In this document: one piece after another, positions 36,238-45,903 of the stretch
How the letters are laid out: every line of letters begins with the position of its first letter
How positions within the stretch are numbered: position 1 is the first letter of the stretch
Source of the DNA: Leptospira biflexa serovar Patoc strain 'Patoc 1 (Paris)'
GTDB taxonomy: Bacteria > Spirochaetota > Leptospiria > Leptospirales > Leptospiraceae
Direction: 5' to 3'
Assembly (NCBI RefSeq): GCF_000017685.1
Contig: NC_010602.1
Location: 1,691,501-1,755,500 of the forward strand
DNA length: 64,000 nt
The notes under the pieces: model-generated
Databases searched by the model: none
Seen by the model: the letters and a program-made list of their open reading frames with translations, nothing else
What the model was told of the DNA's origin: nothing
Translations under genes and position numbers: made by a program

Positions 36238-38050
36238 ATTCCTTCGATTTTTCCCAAACATCTCTGATGAAAATCGTTATTATTTAAGAGATATCTTTAT
36301 CTTTTTTTTGACTCTTGCTATCTCCATTGGGTTTTCAGAACTAGTATTCTTTCGGGAAGAAGAAGACATTTCGTTATATTCAAAATTAGATACTTATGTT
36401 TTTATTCTCATTCCATTTTTTATCTTATCCTTAATTCTAAGTTATGTTTATCGAAACCGTAGAAATCGAGAAACTGGGAAAATTAGAAGTTCTATTCGAT
36501 ACCGACTAACGCTTGCATTTTTATTCGTGGCACTTGTACCTTCCTTACCAATTTTCATTTTGTCCTCTAACTTGACAGGAAGGCTCATTGAAGGATTCTA
36601 TCAAGTTGACATTTCGAATGCATTACGTTCTGCCAATTTTTTTGTGAATCAAATTGAAAAAGAAAAGGAAGTTTCCTTTTTGGAAATGATCTCGCGTTTT
36701 CGTTCTATTTTGCTTCGCGAAAAACCTGATAGTTTTTCCATTTTTCAAAAGGGTATTAAAAACGGATTTTTTGAAAAAAATGAATTTTATTTAGGATATA
36801 TTGAAAAAGAAAAAGTTCAATTTGAATCAAAGGGTTTGTACCGGCATTTTCATTCCTTGGAATTTGACGAATCCAAAGAAAAAGGTATTTATCTAAGTCG
36901 ATACTATGATGCCGATAAGGCATATTTAGTTGCTAAGTTTAGTTTGGATGGTAATGCAAAAGTTTTGATTGCCCAAAGGATCCATAGGGGAATGGAATCC
37001 GATGTATTGAATATCGTCAATGCAACATCCACTTATGAGAAAGTGAGTTTATGGAAGGAAAAAATTCCCTTTAGTGTTCGTATCACTATTGCTAGTTTTT
37101 CGTTTAGTATGTTTCTCATTGCCATTCTGTTCTCATTCCTATTTGCCAGGCGAATTTCTAAACCTATCATCAATTTGGCGAACGCAACCAAAAAGGTATC
37201 TCTTGGAGAATCTGATATCCGTTTGGAAAAAACGGAAGAAGGAGAAATGGGAATTTTGATTGATAGTTTCAATCAAATGGTGAGTGACTTAAAAGCAAAA
37301 TCTGATGAACTGATGCACACGCAAAGAATTGCTGCTTGGAAAGAAGTGGCACAACGAATGGCACATGAAATCAAAAATCCACTGACTCCCATTCAATTAT
37401 CTGCTCAAAGGATACAAAGGAAATTTCAGAATCCAAAAAAAGAAAATTTGGAATCTGTGATTTTTGACGCAACGGAAACGATCATTGGGCAAGTGCGTGT
37501 TCTGGAACATTTGGTAAAGGAATTTAGTGAATTTGCTCGAATGCCGGTACCTGTTCTCATCAACCAACATATCAATCCCATTCTAGAAGAAGCGGTTGCA
37601 CTCTTTCGAGATACATCTGACATAGAATTTGAATTGAAACTTGCCGAAGATCTTCCTGAAGTATTTCTCGATAAACGATTGTTCCTTGGTGTTGTGAATA
37701 ATCTCATTAAAAATGCGGTAGAAGCCATTTTATCGCAGGAAAATTCGAAAGAAGAAATGGATTTTCTTGGTTCGAGAAGAAAAAAAATCCGAGTGATGTC
37801 GAAATTACAAAAAAAAGCCCTACGTAGGAGTATTGTTCTTGAGATCGACGATTCAGGCCCTGGTTTAAAAGAGGAATGGCGGGAAAAAATTTTTGAACCC
37901 TATTTTTCAACAAAAGAGAAACATGGATCAGGGATTGGGCTTGCAATTGTCCAAAAAACGATCATTGACCATCATGGGCATATTTCCGTTGAGAACTCAA
38001 AGTTAGGTGGCTGTAAGTTTCGTATTGAACTTCCTTTGGATCTTTCATAA
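36227..38050 (+). CDS. NtrY-like membrane sensor histidine kinase
   Basis: About 607 residues from ATG 36227 (a TTG at 36218 is the alternative). Three membrane helices lie in the first 130 residues, a sensor region of about 180 residues follows, then another helix (ITIASFSFSMFLIAILFSFLF) and a HAMP domain (RRISKPIINLANATKKV). The HisKA segment contains MAHEIKNPLTPIQLSAQRIQ with phospho-acceptor H380, characteristic of NtrY. HATPase motifs are NNLIKNAVEA, DSGPG and GSGIGLAIV. The PAS domain usually found between HAMP and HisKA is not evident. Its stop overlaps the regulator's ATG. Confidence 0.9.
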   Translation: MPNKFLRFFPNISDENRYYLRDIFIFFLTLAISIGFSELVFFREEEDISLYSKLDTYVFILIPFFILSLILSYVYRNRRNRETGKIRSSIRYRLTLAFLFVALVPSLPIFILSSNLTGRLIEGFYQVDISNALRSANFFVNQIEKEKEVSFLEMISRFRSILLREKPDSFSIFQKGIKNGFFEKNEFYLGYIEKEKVQFESKGLYRHFHSLEFDESKEKGIYLSRYYDADKAYLVAKFSLDGNAKVLIAQRIHRGMESDVLNIVNATSTYEKVSLWKEKIPFSVRITIASFSFSMFLIAILFSFLFARRISKPIINLANATKKVSLGESDIRLEKTEEGEMGILIDSFNQMVSDLKAKSDELMHTQRIAAWKEVAQRMAHEIKNPLTPIQLSAQRIQRKFQNPKKENLESVIFDATETIIGQVRVLEHLVKEFSEFARMPVPVLINQHINPILEEAVALFRDTSDIEFELKLAEDLPEVFLDKRLFLGVVNNLIKNAVEAILSQENSKEEMDFLGSRRKKIRVMSKLQKKALRRSIVLEIDDSGPGLKEEWREKIFEPYFSTKEKHGSGIGLAIVQKTIIDHHGHISVENSKLGGCKFRIELPLDLS

Positions 38051-39402
38051 TGCAAAAATTAATCTATATTTTAGACGATGAAAAAGAAATCCGAAAAACG
38101 TTACGAGTGATTTTGGAAGATGAGGAATATTCTGTCGAAGATTTTTCGAGTGGGAAGTCATTGATAAAAGCATTAACCAAAGAGAGACCTTCACTTGTAT
38201 TACTCGATGTATGGGTTGGAAAAGAAGACGGACTGACCATTTTAGATGAATGCAAAAAGTTATATCCTAGTCTTCCCATTGTGATGATTTCAGGTCACGG
38301 GACAATTGAACTTGCGGTCAATGCGACGAAAAAAGGTGCCGTGGATTTTTTAGAGAAACCATTATCCATCGAAAAAGTAATCCAAACGATCGAGTCTTCC
38401 ATCGAAAAAACAAAAGAAGTTCATTTTCCCAATTTTAAATTAGATGTAGATGAAATCTTAGGTGTGTCTCCATCTATCACTCGAGTTAAGTTTGCTGTTT
38501 TCCAGGCCGCAGAAACGAATGCTCGTGTTTTTATTTATGGTGAAAATGGCACTGGAAAAGAACTTACTGCAAGAGCCATCCATCAAAATTCGAAACGAAA
38601 AAATGAACCTTACATTGAGTTCAATTGTGCGTCCTTACCAGAAGAGAGCTTAGAACAAGAGTTATTTGGTTTAGAACTTGCTTCACAGACTGATTCTCCT
38701 GAAATCCGAATTGGAAAATGGGAACAGGCTCAAAATGGTACTTTATTTTTAGATGAAATCTGTGATTTGAGTTTGGCTCTCCAATCGAAAGTTCTAAAAG
38801 TCATTCTGGATCAAAAATTAGAACGAGTTGGGGGTAAGGAGTTCATTCCCGTTGATGTTCGGATCATCGCCGCAACCAATTCCAATGTGGAAGATGCGAT
38901 CCGTGAAGGAAAATTTAGAGAAGATCTATTTTATGCTTTAAATGTAATTCCTCTGGAATTACCACCGTTACGCGAACGTAACCAAGATATCCCACTGCTT
39001 GCCGAATACTATTTAAAAAAATCAATATCTGAAAATCATCTATCTCAAAAAACCATTGATCGAGACGGATTAGATGCACTTTCGTCCCATTTTTGGCCAG
39101 GAAATGTAAGGGAACTAACCAATATCATCGAACGATTGAGTATCTTAGTTCCCGGAGATACAATCAAAGCGAAGGATGTCAAAGAAGCCCTACATGGGTT
39201 CAAAAGGGCAAACGAGATGGTGGCGAGGGGTGATTTAAAACATGCAAAAGAAGAGTTTGAACGTCAGTACATTATCAAAACCTTACAAATTTGTGAGGGG
39301 AATGTCACTCGTACTTCCAAAGCATTAGGAATCGAACGAACTCATTTATACAGAAAGTTAAGATCACTCAATATTTCTGTTGATCAATTGATAGAGGGTT
39401 AG
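38050..39402 (+). CDS. NtrX-like AAA+ response regulator lacking the GAFTGA loop
   Basis: A 450-residue protein with a receiver domain (phospho-acceptor D53 in LLLDVW, and LEKPLS), an AAA+ ATPase domain (Walker A GENGTGKE, Walker B GTLFLDEICDL, arginine fingers in LPPLRERNQDIP) and a C-terminal Fis-type helix-turn-helix (NVTRTSKALGIERTHLYRKL). After ELFG the usual GAFTGA segment that touches sigma-54 is replaced by LELASQTDSPEIRIGKW (208-224). It is therefore unlikely to activate sigma-54 in the standard way and may act as a repressor or on sigma-70 promoters. It is coupled to the NtrY-like kinase. Confidence 0.92.
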   Translation: MQKLIYILDDEKEIRKTLRVILEDEEYSVEDFSSGKSLIKALTKERPSLVLLDVWVGKEDGLTILDECKKLYPSLPIVMISGHGTIELAVNATKKGAVDFLEKPLSIEKVIQTIESSIEKTKEVHFPNFKLDVDEILGVSPSITRVKFAVFQAAETNARVFIYGENGTGKELTARAIHQNSKRKNEPYIEFNCASLPEESLEQELFGLELASQTDSPEIRIGKWEQAQNGTLFLDEICDLSLALQSKVLKVILDQKLERVGGKEFIPVDVRIIAATNSNVEDAIREGKFREDLFYALNVIPLELPPLRERNQDIPLLAEYYLKKSISENHLSQKTIDRDGLDALSSHFWPGNVRELTNIIERLSILVPGDTIKAKDVKEALHGFKRANEMVARGDLKHAKEEFERQYIIKTLQICEGNVTRTSKALGIERTHLYRKLRSLNISVDQLIEG

Positions 39403-39403
39403 T

Positions 39404-40222
39404 ATGGACCAAAAAACAATATTAGAGACATTTACCGATATTCTCAAAGAAACTAAATTTCTCATCCAAAATCATTCCATATCCATCTATCGATTTCAAG
39501 ACGAATCAGATCCAAATGATTTTGTTTTTCCTTGGAAATCGAAAGTGCCTGAATCCATTGAAATCCAAAAAAAACAACAAAAGGAAAACCAAAGAAAAAA
39601 CAGAGATTTGATCAATTTTTCTTGTACGCTATGCCAAGGGAAATTGAGCGGAGTCAGACAGTTTTTACACAAAGGTAGAAAACCAATTCTGGTTTTGCAT
39701 TATTCTGGAGCGACCACTGCCAAAGAAAAACCATTCACAAAAACAAGACCCAATCAGATTTTTAAAGATAAGCTAACGGAAGTAAGTTGGGACGGAATCA
39801 TTAAAAAAGCATTTGGATTCTCTTATGAAGAGTTATATTACGAAGAATACCCTGCTTGTACATTTTCGCATACCGATTCCAAAGAAACTGATTGGAAACA
39901 AAGATTAGAATCTTGTAAAATACATGTCAAAGAAACTGTTGATGAGTTTGGGATCAAAGCCATTGTCATTTTAGGATCGTCTGCTCGGTTACTCTTTGGT
40001 GCAGACAAAGCAAAAGAACAACTGGGCAAGGTTATGGATTGGGATTTGAATGGTCTAAAGATACCGATTCTCACAACGAGATCGCCGGAAGCACTGGTTT
40101 TCCTCGGCGAAAAGGCAAAAAAAGCAGATTCGGAAACAAACCTTTTTCAATATGGAAAAGAAAAACAGGACTTAGAAGAAAGTTTTATCTCTCATTTATC
40201 GATTCTAAAACAATATCTATAG
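39404..40222 (+). CDS. Uracil-DNA-glycosylase-superfamily (family 4-like) protein, divergent
   Basis: A 272-residue protein that I place in the UDG-4 group by pattern. C74-X2-C77 (CTLC) is followed by a strand KPILVLHYSG; later come C152-X18-C171 and FGIKAIVILGSSARLLFG. These correspond to the four iron-sulfur cysteines and the alpha/beta core of family 4 UDG. The catalytic GEAPG-type motif reads HYSGATTAKE and the late HP motif reads RSPEAL, so uracil excision is doubtful. It starts one base after the NtrX-like gene and two bases before priA. Confidence 0.6.
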   Translation: MDQKTILETFTDILKETKFLIQNHSISIYRFQDESDPNDFVFPWKSKVPESIEIQKKQQKENQRKNRDLINFSCTLCQGKLSGVRQFLHKGRKPILVLHYSGATTAKEKPFTKTRPNQIFKDKLTEVSWDGIIKKAFGFSYEELYYEEYPACTFSHTDSKETDWKQRLESCKIHVKETVDEFGIKAIVILGSSARLLFGADKAKEQLGKVMDWDLNGLKIPILTTRSPEALVFLGEKAKKADSETNLFQYGKEKQDLEESFISHLSILKQYL

Positions 40223-40223
40223 T

Positions 40224-42176
40224 ATGATCCAGTATGCGGAAGTTGCCTTAAATCTTTCTTGGGAAAGTAAAACCTTAACCTACGAGATTCCAAATTCGAT
40301 TACCGCTTTACAACCAGGTGTTCGGGTTCTTGTTCCCTTAAACGGAAAAGAATGGGATGGAGTGGTGATTCAGATCCACAATAACGAACCCAACTATGAA
40401 ACACTTTCGGTCTTAAAACAAATTGATCCCGAACCTGTTATCACAACAGAACAATTGGAACTGGCAACATGGATGTCTGAGAATTATCTTTCCTCTCTTG
40501 GGGAAGCATTGTTTCTTATGGTTCCCAAAGGGAAAAAAAGGAAACTCACGAAAGAAGTTGATACGGAAGTCCAATCCCACTTATTACACCCGTTAAATGA
40601 AGCACAAAAAAAAGCTTATACTGAGATCAAACAGAATACACATGCGAATACTCATCTTTTGTATGGAATCACGGGAAGTGGGAAAACGGAAGTTTACCTT
40701 CATTTGATGCGAGACATTTTGCAAGAACCTAAGGGTTCGGTTATTTTCCTTGTCCCAGAAATTTCTTTAACCTATCCTACGATCGCTCGGATCGAGGCCA
40801 TTTTCCCAAACCAAGTGGCAGTTTTACATTCGCATTTACGGATTTCAGAAAAGTTCCAAAACTATTTGGATTTAAAGGAAGGAAAAAAAAGGATCTGCAT
40901 TGGAACTCGGTCGGCAATTTTTGCGCCCCTTTCTGACCTGAAACTAGTGGTAATGGATGAGGAACATGACGCCTCTTATAAAGAAAATGGTTCTCCTCGT
41001 TACCATGCAAGGCAGGTCGCCTTACAAAGGATTTTGAAAACGGGTGGCAAACTCCTACTGGGTTCGGCCACACCGAGTATCGAGTTGTATTACTTAGCTA
41101 AATCAGGACAAATTGGATTTTCCATTTTGGAACAACGTGCCAATCCCAAAGCCAAACTTCCTTTCGTAGAGATGTCTGATAAACAAGATGATAAACATTT
41201 GATCTCAGGGGACTTACAATTTAAAATTTCTGACCGATTGAAAAAAAAAGAACAAATCATCTTACTCCTGAACCGTAGAGGGTATAACCCTTTTATTTTT
41301 TCACCGCAAACAAAGGAGTTTGTCCATTGTCCCAAATGTACGGCAACTCTTTGTTACCATTCTGACCAAACGGTACGTTGCCATTTATGTGGCTATCATT
41401 CCAATTTTTACAATCTAAAACAGACGTTTGGTGAAGATTTAGAGCTTTTTGGAGCTGGCACACAAAAATTAGAGGAGTATCTCTTATCTCATTTTCCGAG
41501 TGCAAGGATCGAACGCCTCGACCAAGACAGTTCCAAAAACAAAGATGTCACCCGCCTTGTGTTAGAGAAATTAGGAGAAGGGGAACTTGATATCCTCACC
41601 GGTACCCAAATGATATCAAAAGGCTTGGATTATGCAAATGTGACTCTTGTGGGAATCCTTAACGCTAATCATGGGTTAGGTGTCCCTGACTTTCGAAGTA
41701 GCGAACGCACCTATGCCCTTGTCTCCCAAGTGGCGGGCCGGGCGGGACGCGGTGAAAAACCAGGAGAAGTCATCATCCAGTCGAATGACCCGGAACACCC
41801 TGTCCTTAAAATGGCCAAGGAACAAAACTACCCCGCTTTTTTTGAATGGGAACTCCAATTTCGAAAAGATCTGTTTTACCCTCCCTTTGCGAGACTTGCT
41901 CGCCTTGTCTTTCGTTCTAAATATGAAGAGGTGGCCAACAAACAATCCGTTGTCTATGGAGAGCTCATCAAAGAAAAAAAAGAGGATTCAATCGTGATGC
42001 TTGGACCAAGCCAATGTCCGTTTTATAAAATTGATAATAACTATCGGTACCATATACTACTCAAAGCAAAATCGATCACCGCTCTACGAAATCTTTTAAA
42101 AGAAACAAAACAAACGTTCAAACTGGATTCTAAATGTTATATCGAATATGATTTGGATCCTATGGAACTTGTGTAA
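40224..42176 (+). CDS. priA: Primosomal protein N' (replication restart helicase)
   Basis: A 650-residue PriA, shorter than the E. coli protein (732). The helicase core has Walker A GITGSGKTEVY, DEEHD, GSATPS and QVAGRAGRG. PriA recognises abandoned forks and reloads DnaB. The zinc-binding insert keeps only one half: C369-X2-C372 and C386-X2-C389 are present, while the two outer CXXC pairs are missing (SPQT before, NLKQTF after). One of the two zinc sites is thus absent. Start ATG follows the UDG-like gene directly. Confidence 0.96.
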   Translation: MIQYAEVALNLSWESKTLTYEIPNSITALQPGVRVLVPLNGKEWDGVVIQIHNNEPNYETLSVLKQIDPEPVITTEQLELATWMSENYLSSLGEALFLMVPKGKKRKLTKEVDTEVQSHLLHPLNEAQKKAYTEIKQNTHANTHLLYGITGSGKTEVYLHLMRDILQEPKGSVIFLVPEISLTYPTIARIEAIFPNQVAVLHSHLRISEKFQNYLDLKEGKKRICIGTRSAIFAPLSDLKLVVMDEEHDASYKENGSPRYHARQVALQRILKTGGKLLLGSATPSIELYYLAKSGQIGFSILEQRANPKAKLPFVEMSDKQDDKHLISGDLQFKISDRLKKKEQIILLLNRRGYNPFIFSPQTKEFVHCPKCTATLCYHSDQTVRCHLCGYHSNFYNLKQTFGEDLELFGAGTQKLEEYLLSHFPSARIERLDQDSSKNKDVTRLVLEKLGEGELDILTGTQMISKGLDYANVTLVGILNANHGLGVPDFRSSERTYALVSQVAGRAGRGEKPGEVIIQSNDPEHPVLKMAKEQNYPAFFEWELQFRKDLFYPPFARLARLVFRSKYEEVANKQSVVYGELIKEKKEDSIVMLGPSQCPFYKIDNNYRYHILLKAKSITALRNLLKETKQTFKLDSKCYIEYDLDPMELV

Positions 42177-42185
42177 GGAAAGGAT

Positions 42186-43154
42186 ATGAAACTATCAATT
42201 GGATACTTTGGATCTCCCGAACATTCAAAAGAATTATTACAAATGATTTTGGATGCGGGAATCCAAGTGGATTTTGTTGTCACCAATGTGGACAAACCGG
42301 TGGGGCGTAAACAAATCATCACGCCCACTCCCGTGAAACAACTTGCAGAAGAAAAAGGAATCCCTGTGATCCAATCGGTCCGTCTTCGCACTGACGATGC
42401 CGCACAAAAACAAATTCTATCGTTCCGATCCCCGGTCCATGTGGTGTATGCCTACGGATCCATAGTCCCTGAAACGGTATTTATGGACCCTAAATGGGGC
42501 AGTATCAACCTTCATGGGAGTTTACTTCCGAAGTATAGGGGTGCCTCTCCCGTCCAAACTGTTTTACTTACGGGAGAGAAGACCACTGGGTTTACCATCC
42601 AATACTTGGCAAAGGAAGTGGATTCGGGGGACATCATTTCCCAAAAATCATGGACTGTATCCTTAGAAGAAACAACGGGTTCCCTCTTAAAAACCATCAC
42701 CAAAGAGGGAGGTGTGGAACTCATACGCCTCTTACAAACATTGGAATCCACAGGGGAAGGTTGGAAGTCCACCCCACAAAAATCGGAAGAGGCCACCCAT
42801 TGCCAAAAGATCACGGCAAATCATAGGCCAATCGATTGGTCCAGGTCGGCAAAAGAGATCCACAACCAAATCCGGGCTCTAAACCCAGACCCACTGGCCA
42901 CTACCGAGTTTCGAGGGAAAAAACTGATTCTGGTTTCCTCGTTTTTACCCGAAACCCAAACAGAACCCATCCAAATCCCAATTGAGGCGAAAACAGGTTC
43001 CTTTTTTCTTTACCAGAAAAAAAGGCTTTTCTGTCTCTGTGGAGACGGAAACCTGCTTGGTATAGATACCTTACAACCCGAAGGGAAAAAACCCATGAAG
43101 GGATTTGAATTTTTTAATGGGGCGCGGGTTTTGACCGGAGAATCGTTTACGTGA
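42186..43154 (+). CDS. fmt: Methionyl-tRNA formyltransferase
   Basis: A 322-residue enzyme that formylates initiator Met-tRNA using 10-formyl-tetrahydrofolate. The formyltransferase signature is intact: INLHGSLLPKYRGASPVQ, and EVDSGDII with the catalytic Asp. The C-terminal tRNA-binding domain contains IRALNPDPLATTEFRGKKL. The ATG has AAGGA five bases upstream. No peptide deformylase gene is adjacent, unlike in many bacteria. The next gene overlaps its stop by four bases. Confidence 0.96.
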   Translation: MKLSIGYFGSPEHSKELLQMILDAGIQVDFVVTNVDKPVGRKQIITPTPVKQLAEEKGIPVIQSVRLRTDDAAQKQILSFRSPVHVVYAYGSIVPETVFMDPKWGSINLHGSLLPKYRGASPVQTVLLTGEKTTGFTIQYLAKEVDSGDIISQKSWTVSLEETTGSLLKTITKEGGVELIRLLQTLESTGEGWKSTPQKSEEATHCQKITANHRPIDWSRSAKEIHNQIRALNPDPLATTEFRGKKLILVSSFLPETQTEPIQIPIEAKTGSFFLYQKKRLFCLCGDGNLLGIDTLQPEGKKPMKGFEFFNGARVLTGESFT

Positions 43155-44170
43155 AAGAAAAGTTTCTAAAAATTTTACCTTACAGTGGTTATGTTCTATT
43201 TGTTGGTCTCGGACTCCTCGTTTTTTTTGTCGCAGCCTTCCTTGTGGTGGTTGTTCGCACCAAAGAAGAACAAAAGGTGATGATGCCGTATGTGATTGGA
43301 AAAAATTACATTGAAGTGCATAATGAACTCCAACGCCTCCAACTGAAAGTTCGCCTAGAATCGGAACGGATCCCTGAAAAAACAGATGGGATCATCTTAA
43401 GCCAATCCATCGATGCAGGAAAGGAAGTTGAAGCAGGTTCCAAACTTTATCTGACTGTCAATATTGGTTTTGACCGCGTGACGATCCCTGATGTCAAAGG
43501 ACAAGACCTGAAACGTGCCAAAGCCATTTTAGAAAAAGTGCTTTCGGGTGAAGTGTATGTACCTTTACAAATTGGTGGGATTACCTATGTGCCTGCTGTG
43601 GGAGATGAACCTGCTGATACCATCATCGACCAAATCCCTGCACCTGGGAAAGAAACCCATTCTGGTGAAAAAATTTACCTTCTTGTCACTGAGTCGAGTA
43701 ACGAAAAAAAATCGAACCAAAGTTTGAAAGAAAACAGTGATGAATCCAAACTCGTTGGAACACCTGTTCCCTTCGCTGTCGACTATTTACAAAGGAAAAA
43801 AATTCCCTATCGTATCAAAGAAAGCACAAAACCTGAGTTTCGCGAATCCCACGGGCTTGTTTCTTCTTTTGAATTAAAACCAACTGGTGCCGAAATTGGT
43901 GCGTTTTATTTGAAACCATCCACTTCTCTGAAACAAGATTATGAAATTTTAGAATACGAAATTGATGACGATGATGTATACTCAGCAAAGCTAAGTTATA
44001 CGAAGCCTGGGGATGACTCAGAAATTGAAAAAGAAATACTCACAAGCCAACCTTTAAAAGAAGATGAAATTCTGCGACTTGTGGTCCATCGTTCGACAAA
44101 TACCAAAGTCACTCTGATAGGAAAAGAAACAGGTGTCGCCAAAGTTTGGAAATTAAAAGGAACCTACTAA
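43151..44170 (+). CDS. Membrane-anchored PASTA-domain protein without kinase
   Basis: A 339-residue protein with a short cytoplasmic tail, one transmembrane helix (residues about 13-33, [21 protein letters not shown]) and then extracytoplasmic PASTA repeats: [17 protein letters not shown] (43-107), [18 protein letters not shown] (110-182) and a weaker third near residue 200. PASTA domains bind muropeptides or unlinked peptidoglycan. No kinase domain is present, yet the gene sits between fmt and rpe, where Firmicutes carry the PASTA kinase prkC. The start is GTG. The C-terminal 100 residues are acidic and of unknown fold. Confidence 0.88.
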   Translation: MKEKFLKILPYSGYVLFVGLGLLVFFVAAFLVVVVRTKEEQKVMMPYVIGKNYIEVHNELQRLQLKVRLESERIPEKTDGIILSQSIDAGKEVEAGSKLYLTVNIGFDRVTIPDVKGQDLKRAKAILEKVLSGEVYVPLQIGGITYVPAVGDEPADTIIDQIPAPGKETHSGEKIYLLVTESSNEKKSNQSLKENSDESKLVGTPVPFAVDYLQRKKIPYRIKESTKPEFRESHGLVSSFELKPTGAEIGAFYLKPSTSLKQDYEILEYEIDDDDVYSAKLSYTKPGDDSEIEKEILTSQPLKEDEILRLVVHRSTNTKVTLIGKETGVAKVWKLKGTY

Positions 44171-44171
44171 G

Positions 44172-44834
44172 ATGAAGATTTCAGCCTCTATCCTTGCAGC
44201 CAAACTCACGGGACTGGCAACAGAACTCCCTACATACAAAAAGGAAAGTATCGATCTCATCCACATAGATGTGATGGATGGCAATTTTGTACCGCAGATT
44301 TCCTTTGGAGAAGCCTTCACGAAGGAAGTGAAGTCTCACACAGATATCCCACTTGATGTCCACCTGATGGTCAGTAACCCGGAACTCCATGTTCCCAAAT
44401 ACTTTGACCTAAAGCCGTATTGTATCACCTTTCATATTGAAACGACGAATTTTTCGGTACGCCTGGCGGAAGAGATCAAAAAACAAGGGATACGAGTCGG
44501 TGTTTCCTTAAACCCGCAGACTCCACCCGAATCCATATCGCAAATCCTTCCATATTTGGACCTTGTGCTCCTCATGACAGTGGACCCAGGGTTTTACGGG
44601 CAGTCCTTTGTGAAGTCGGGATTTGAAAAAATTGCGGCGGTTCGAAAGCTCACAAAACCATACGATATTGAACTCGAAGTGGATGGTGGTGTGAACGAAT
44701 CCAATATGGAAGAACTCGCAAAACTCGGTGTGGACATCACTGTCGTGGGCTCGGGACTCTATAAAACAGGGGATCCCAATGCTCAGGGCAAAAAATTAAA
44801 GGAACTTGCTGCAAGTGGCCGAACTCGCTCTTGA
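44172..44834 (+). CDS. rpe: Ribulose-phosphate 3-epimerase
   Basis: A 220-residue TIM-barrel enzyme interconverting ribulose 5-phosphate and xylulose 5-phosphate. Motifs are complete: [21 protein letters not shown] with metal ligands, [18 protein letters not shown], and LEVDGGVN with the catalytic Asp. It starts one base after the PASTA gene and lies 47 bases before rpsP. Supply of sedoheptulose through the pentose phosphate pathway also feeds the heptose route seen in this window. Confidence 0.96.
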   Translation: MKISASILAAKLTGLATELPTYKKESIDLIHIDVMDGNFVPQISFGEAFTKEVKSHTDIPLDVHLMVSNPELHVPKYFDLKPYCITFHIETTNFSVRLAEEIKKQGIRVGVSLNPQTPPESISQILPYLDLVLLMTVDPGFYGQSFVKSGFEKIAAVRKLTKPYDIELEVDGGVNESNMEELAKLGVDITVVGSGLYKTGDPNAQGKKLKELAASGRTRS

Positions 44835-44881
44835 CAGAACGTCCCTATTTAAAAAACTCGCTAGAAAAGGGGTATTTTTCC

Positions 44882-45139
44882 TTGGTTAAATTAAGATTAC
44901 AAAGAACGGGAACAAAAGCTGACCCGCATTATCGCATTGTTGCCGCCGACATTCGTGCGCCGCGTGATGGAAAATTCATCGAAGCGATTGGTCACTTTCA
45001 CCCAACAGCATCTGCTGTGAAAAAAGCAACTTTCAACGAAGAAAAAACACTTTCTTGGTTAAAGAAAGGCGCACAACCAACTGACACGGTTCTTGCTCTT
45101 TTGAAAAAAGACGACGTTTGGTCAAAATTCAAAGGTTAG
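44882..45139 (+). CDS. rpsP: 30S ribosomal protein S16
   Basis: An 85-residue S16 beginning [11 protein letters not shown] and containing [23 protein letters not shown], cited as [18 protein letters not shown]16 is needed for 30S assembly. The family length and an upstream AAGGGG fix the start at the TTG at 44882; an in-frame TTG at 44831 would add 17 unrelated residues. It opens the khpA-rimM-trmD-rplS group, which is conserved across many phyla. Confidence 0.95.
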   Translation: MVKLRLQRTGTKADPHYRIVAADIRAPRDGKFIEAIGHFHPTASAVKKATFNEEKTLSWLKKGAQPTDTVLALLKKDDVWSKFKG

Positions 45140-45146
45140 TCTGGAT

Positions 45147-45377
45147 ATGGATTCCTTAGTTCGTTATATCGTGACATCTCTCGTTGACCAACCTGACCAG
45201 GTGGCTGTCAACCAAGTACCCGGAGAGGAAGAAACTGTGATCGAACTTCGGGTGGCTCCTAAAGACCTAGGTAAGGTGATCGGAAAGAACGGAAGGATTG
45301 CAAAGTCACTCCGTACGGTGTTACAAGCCGCGGGAACCAAACAAGGCAAAAACTATACTTTAGAAATTGTCGACTAA
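45147..45377 (+). CDS. khpA: KH-domain RNA-binding protein KhpA
   Basis: A 76-residue single KH domain protein (YlqC family). The GxxG loop is in [19 protein letters not shown]. KhpA with KhpB binds RNA and affects ribosome-related and cell-envelope functions. It lies seven bases after rpsP and overlaps rimM, its standard location in the rpsP operon. Confidence 0.93.
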   Translation: MDSLVRYIVTSLVDQPDQVAVNQVPGEEETVIELRVAPKDLGKVIGKNGRIAKSLRTVLQAAGTKQGKNYTLEIVD

Positions 45378-45903
45378 ACCAAGTTTAGTGAAAGTGGGGG
45401 TCTTTGGATCCTCACATGGAATCAAAGGGTTCATCAAAGTTTTCACAGAAGGGGAAACACTGCACACCCTAAAAGCTCCCGCAACCTGCACTGTAGAGGA
45501 CCCGCAAGGCAAAACATCCACAATTGCCATTGAAGAGTTTCGTCCCAATGGGAATCATTTCCTTGTCAAAATCAAAGGCTACGACACTCCTGAAACTGTA
45601 GTCAAATACCGTGGATACTCACTCCTCTGGAAAAAGGAAGACCTTCCGAAGCCGAATGAAGGGGAGATTTATTCAGAAGACCTCATCGGGCTCCTTGTCA
45701 TTTCCAAAGAAACAAAACAACCGTTAAATTATAAGATCACCCAAGTGATGGATAACCCAGCCCATCCAATTTTGGAATGTAAACCCATCCAAGGGGAAGG
45801 AGAGACAATACTCGTTCCTTTCCTAAACCAATTTGTGGGTGATTGGGATTTAGAAAACCAAACCATCGAATGCATTCATTGGGAGCAGTGGTTTGCGCTT
45901 TAA
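45367..45903 (+). CDS. rimM: Ribosome maturation factor RimM
   Basis: A 178-residue two-domain protein: an N-terminal RimM beta-barrel ([17 protein letters not shown]) and a C-terminal PRC-barrel ([21 protein letters not shown]). It binds S19 and matures the 30S head. I use the TTG at 45367, which overlaps khpA by 11 bases; a GTG at 45388 would cut into the first strand. trmD overlaps its end by 11 bases. Confidence 0.93.
   Translation: MSTKPSLVKVGVFGSSHGIKGFIKVFTEGETLHTLKAPATCTVEDPQGKTSTIAIEEFRPNGNHFLVKIKGYDTPETVVKYRGYSLLWKKEDLPKPNEGEIYSEDLIGLLVISKETKQPLNYKITQVMDNPAHPILECKPIQGEGETILVPFLNQFVGDWDLENQTIECIHWEQWFAL

Noticed and set aside
44831..44864. TTGACA at the end of rpe as a -35 box for rpsP
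   Set aside because: No acceptable -10 lies 16-18 bases downstream; the sequence is also the rpe stop region, so chance is likely.
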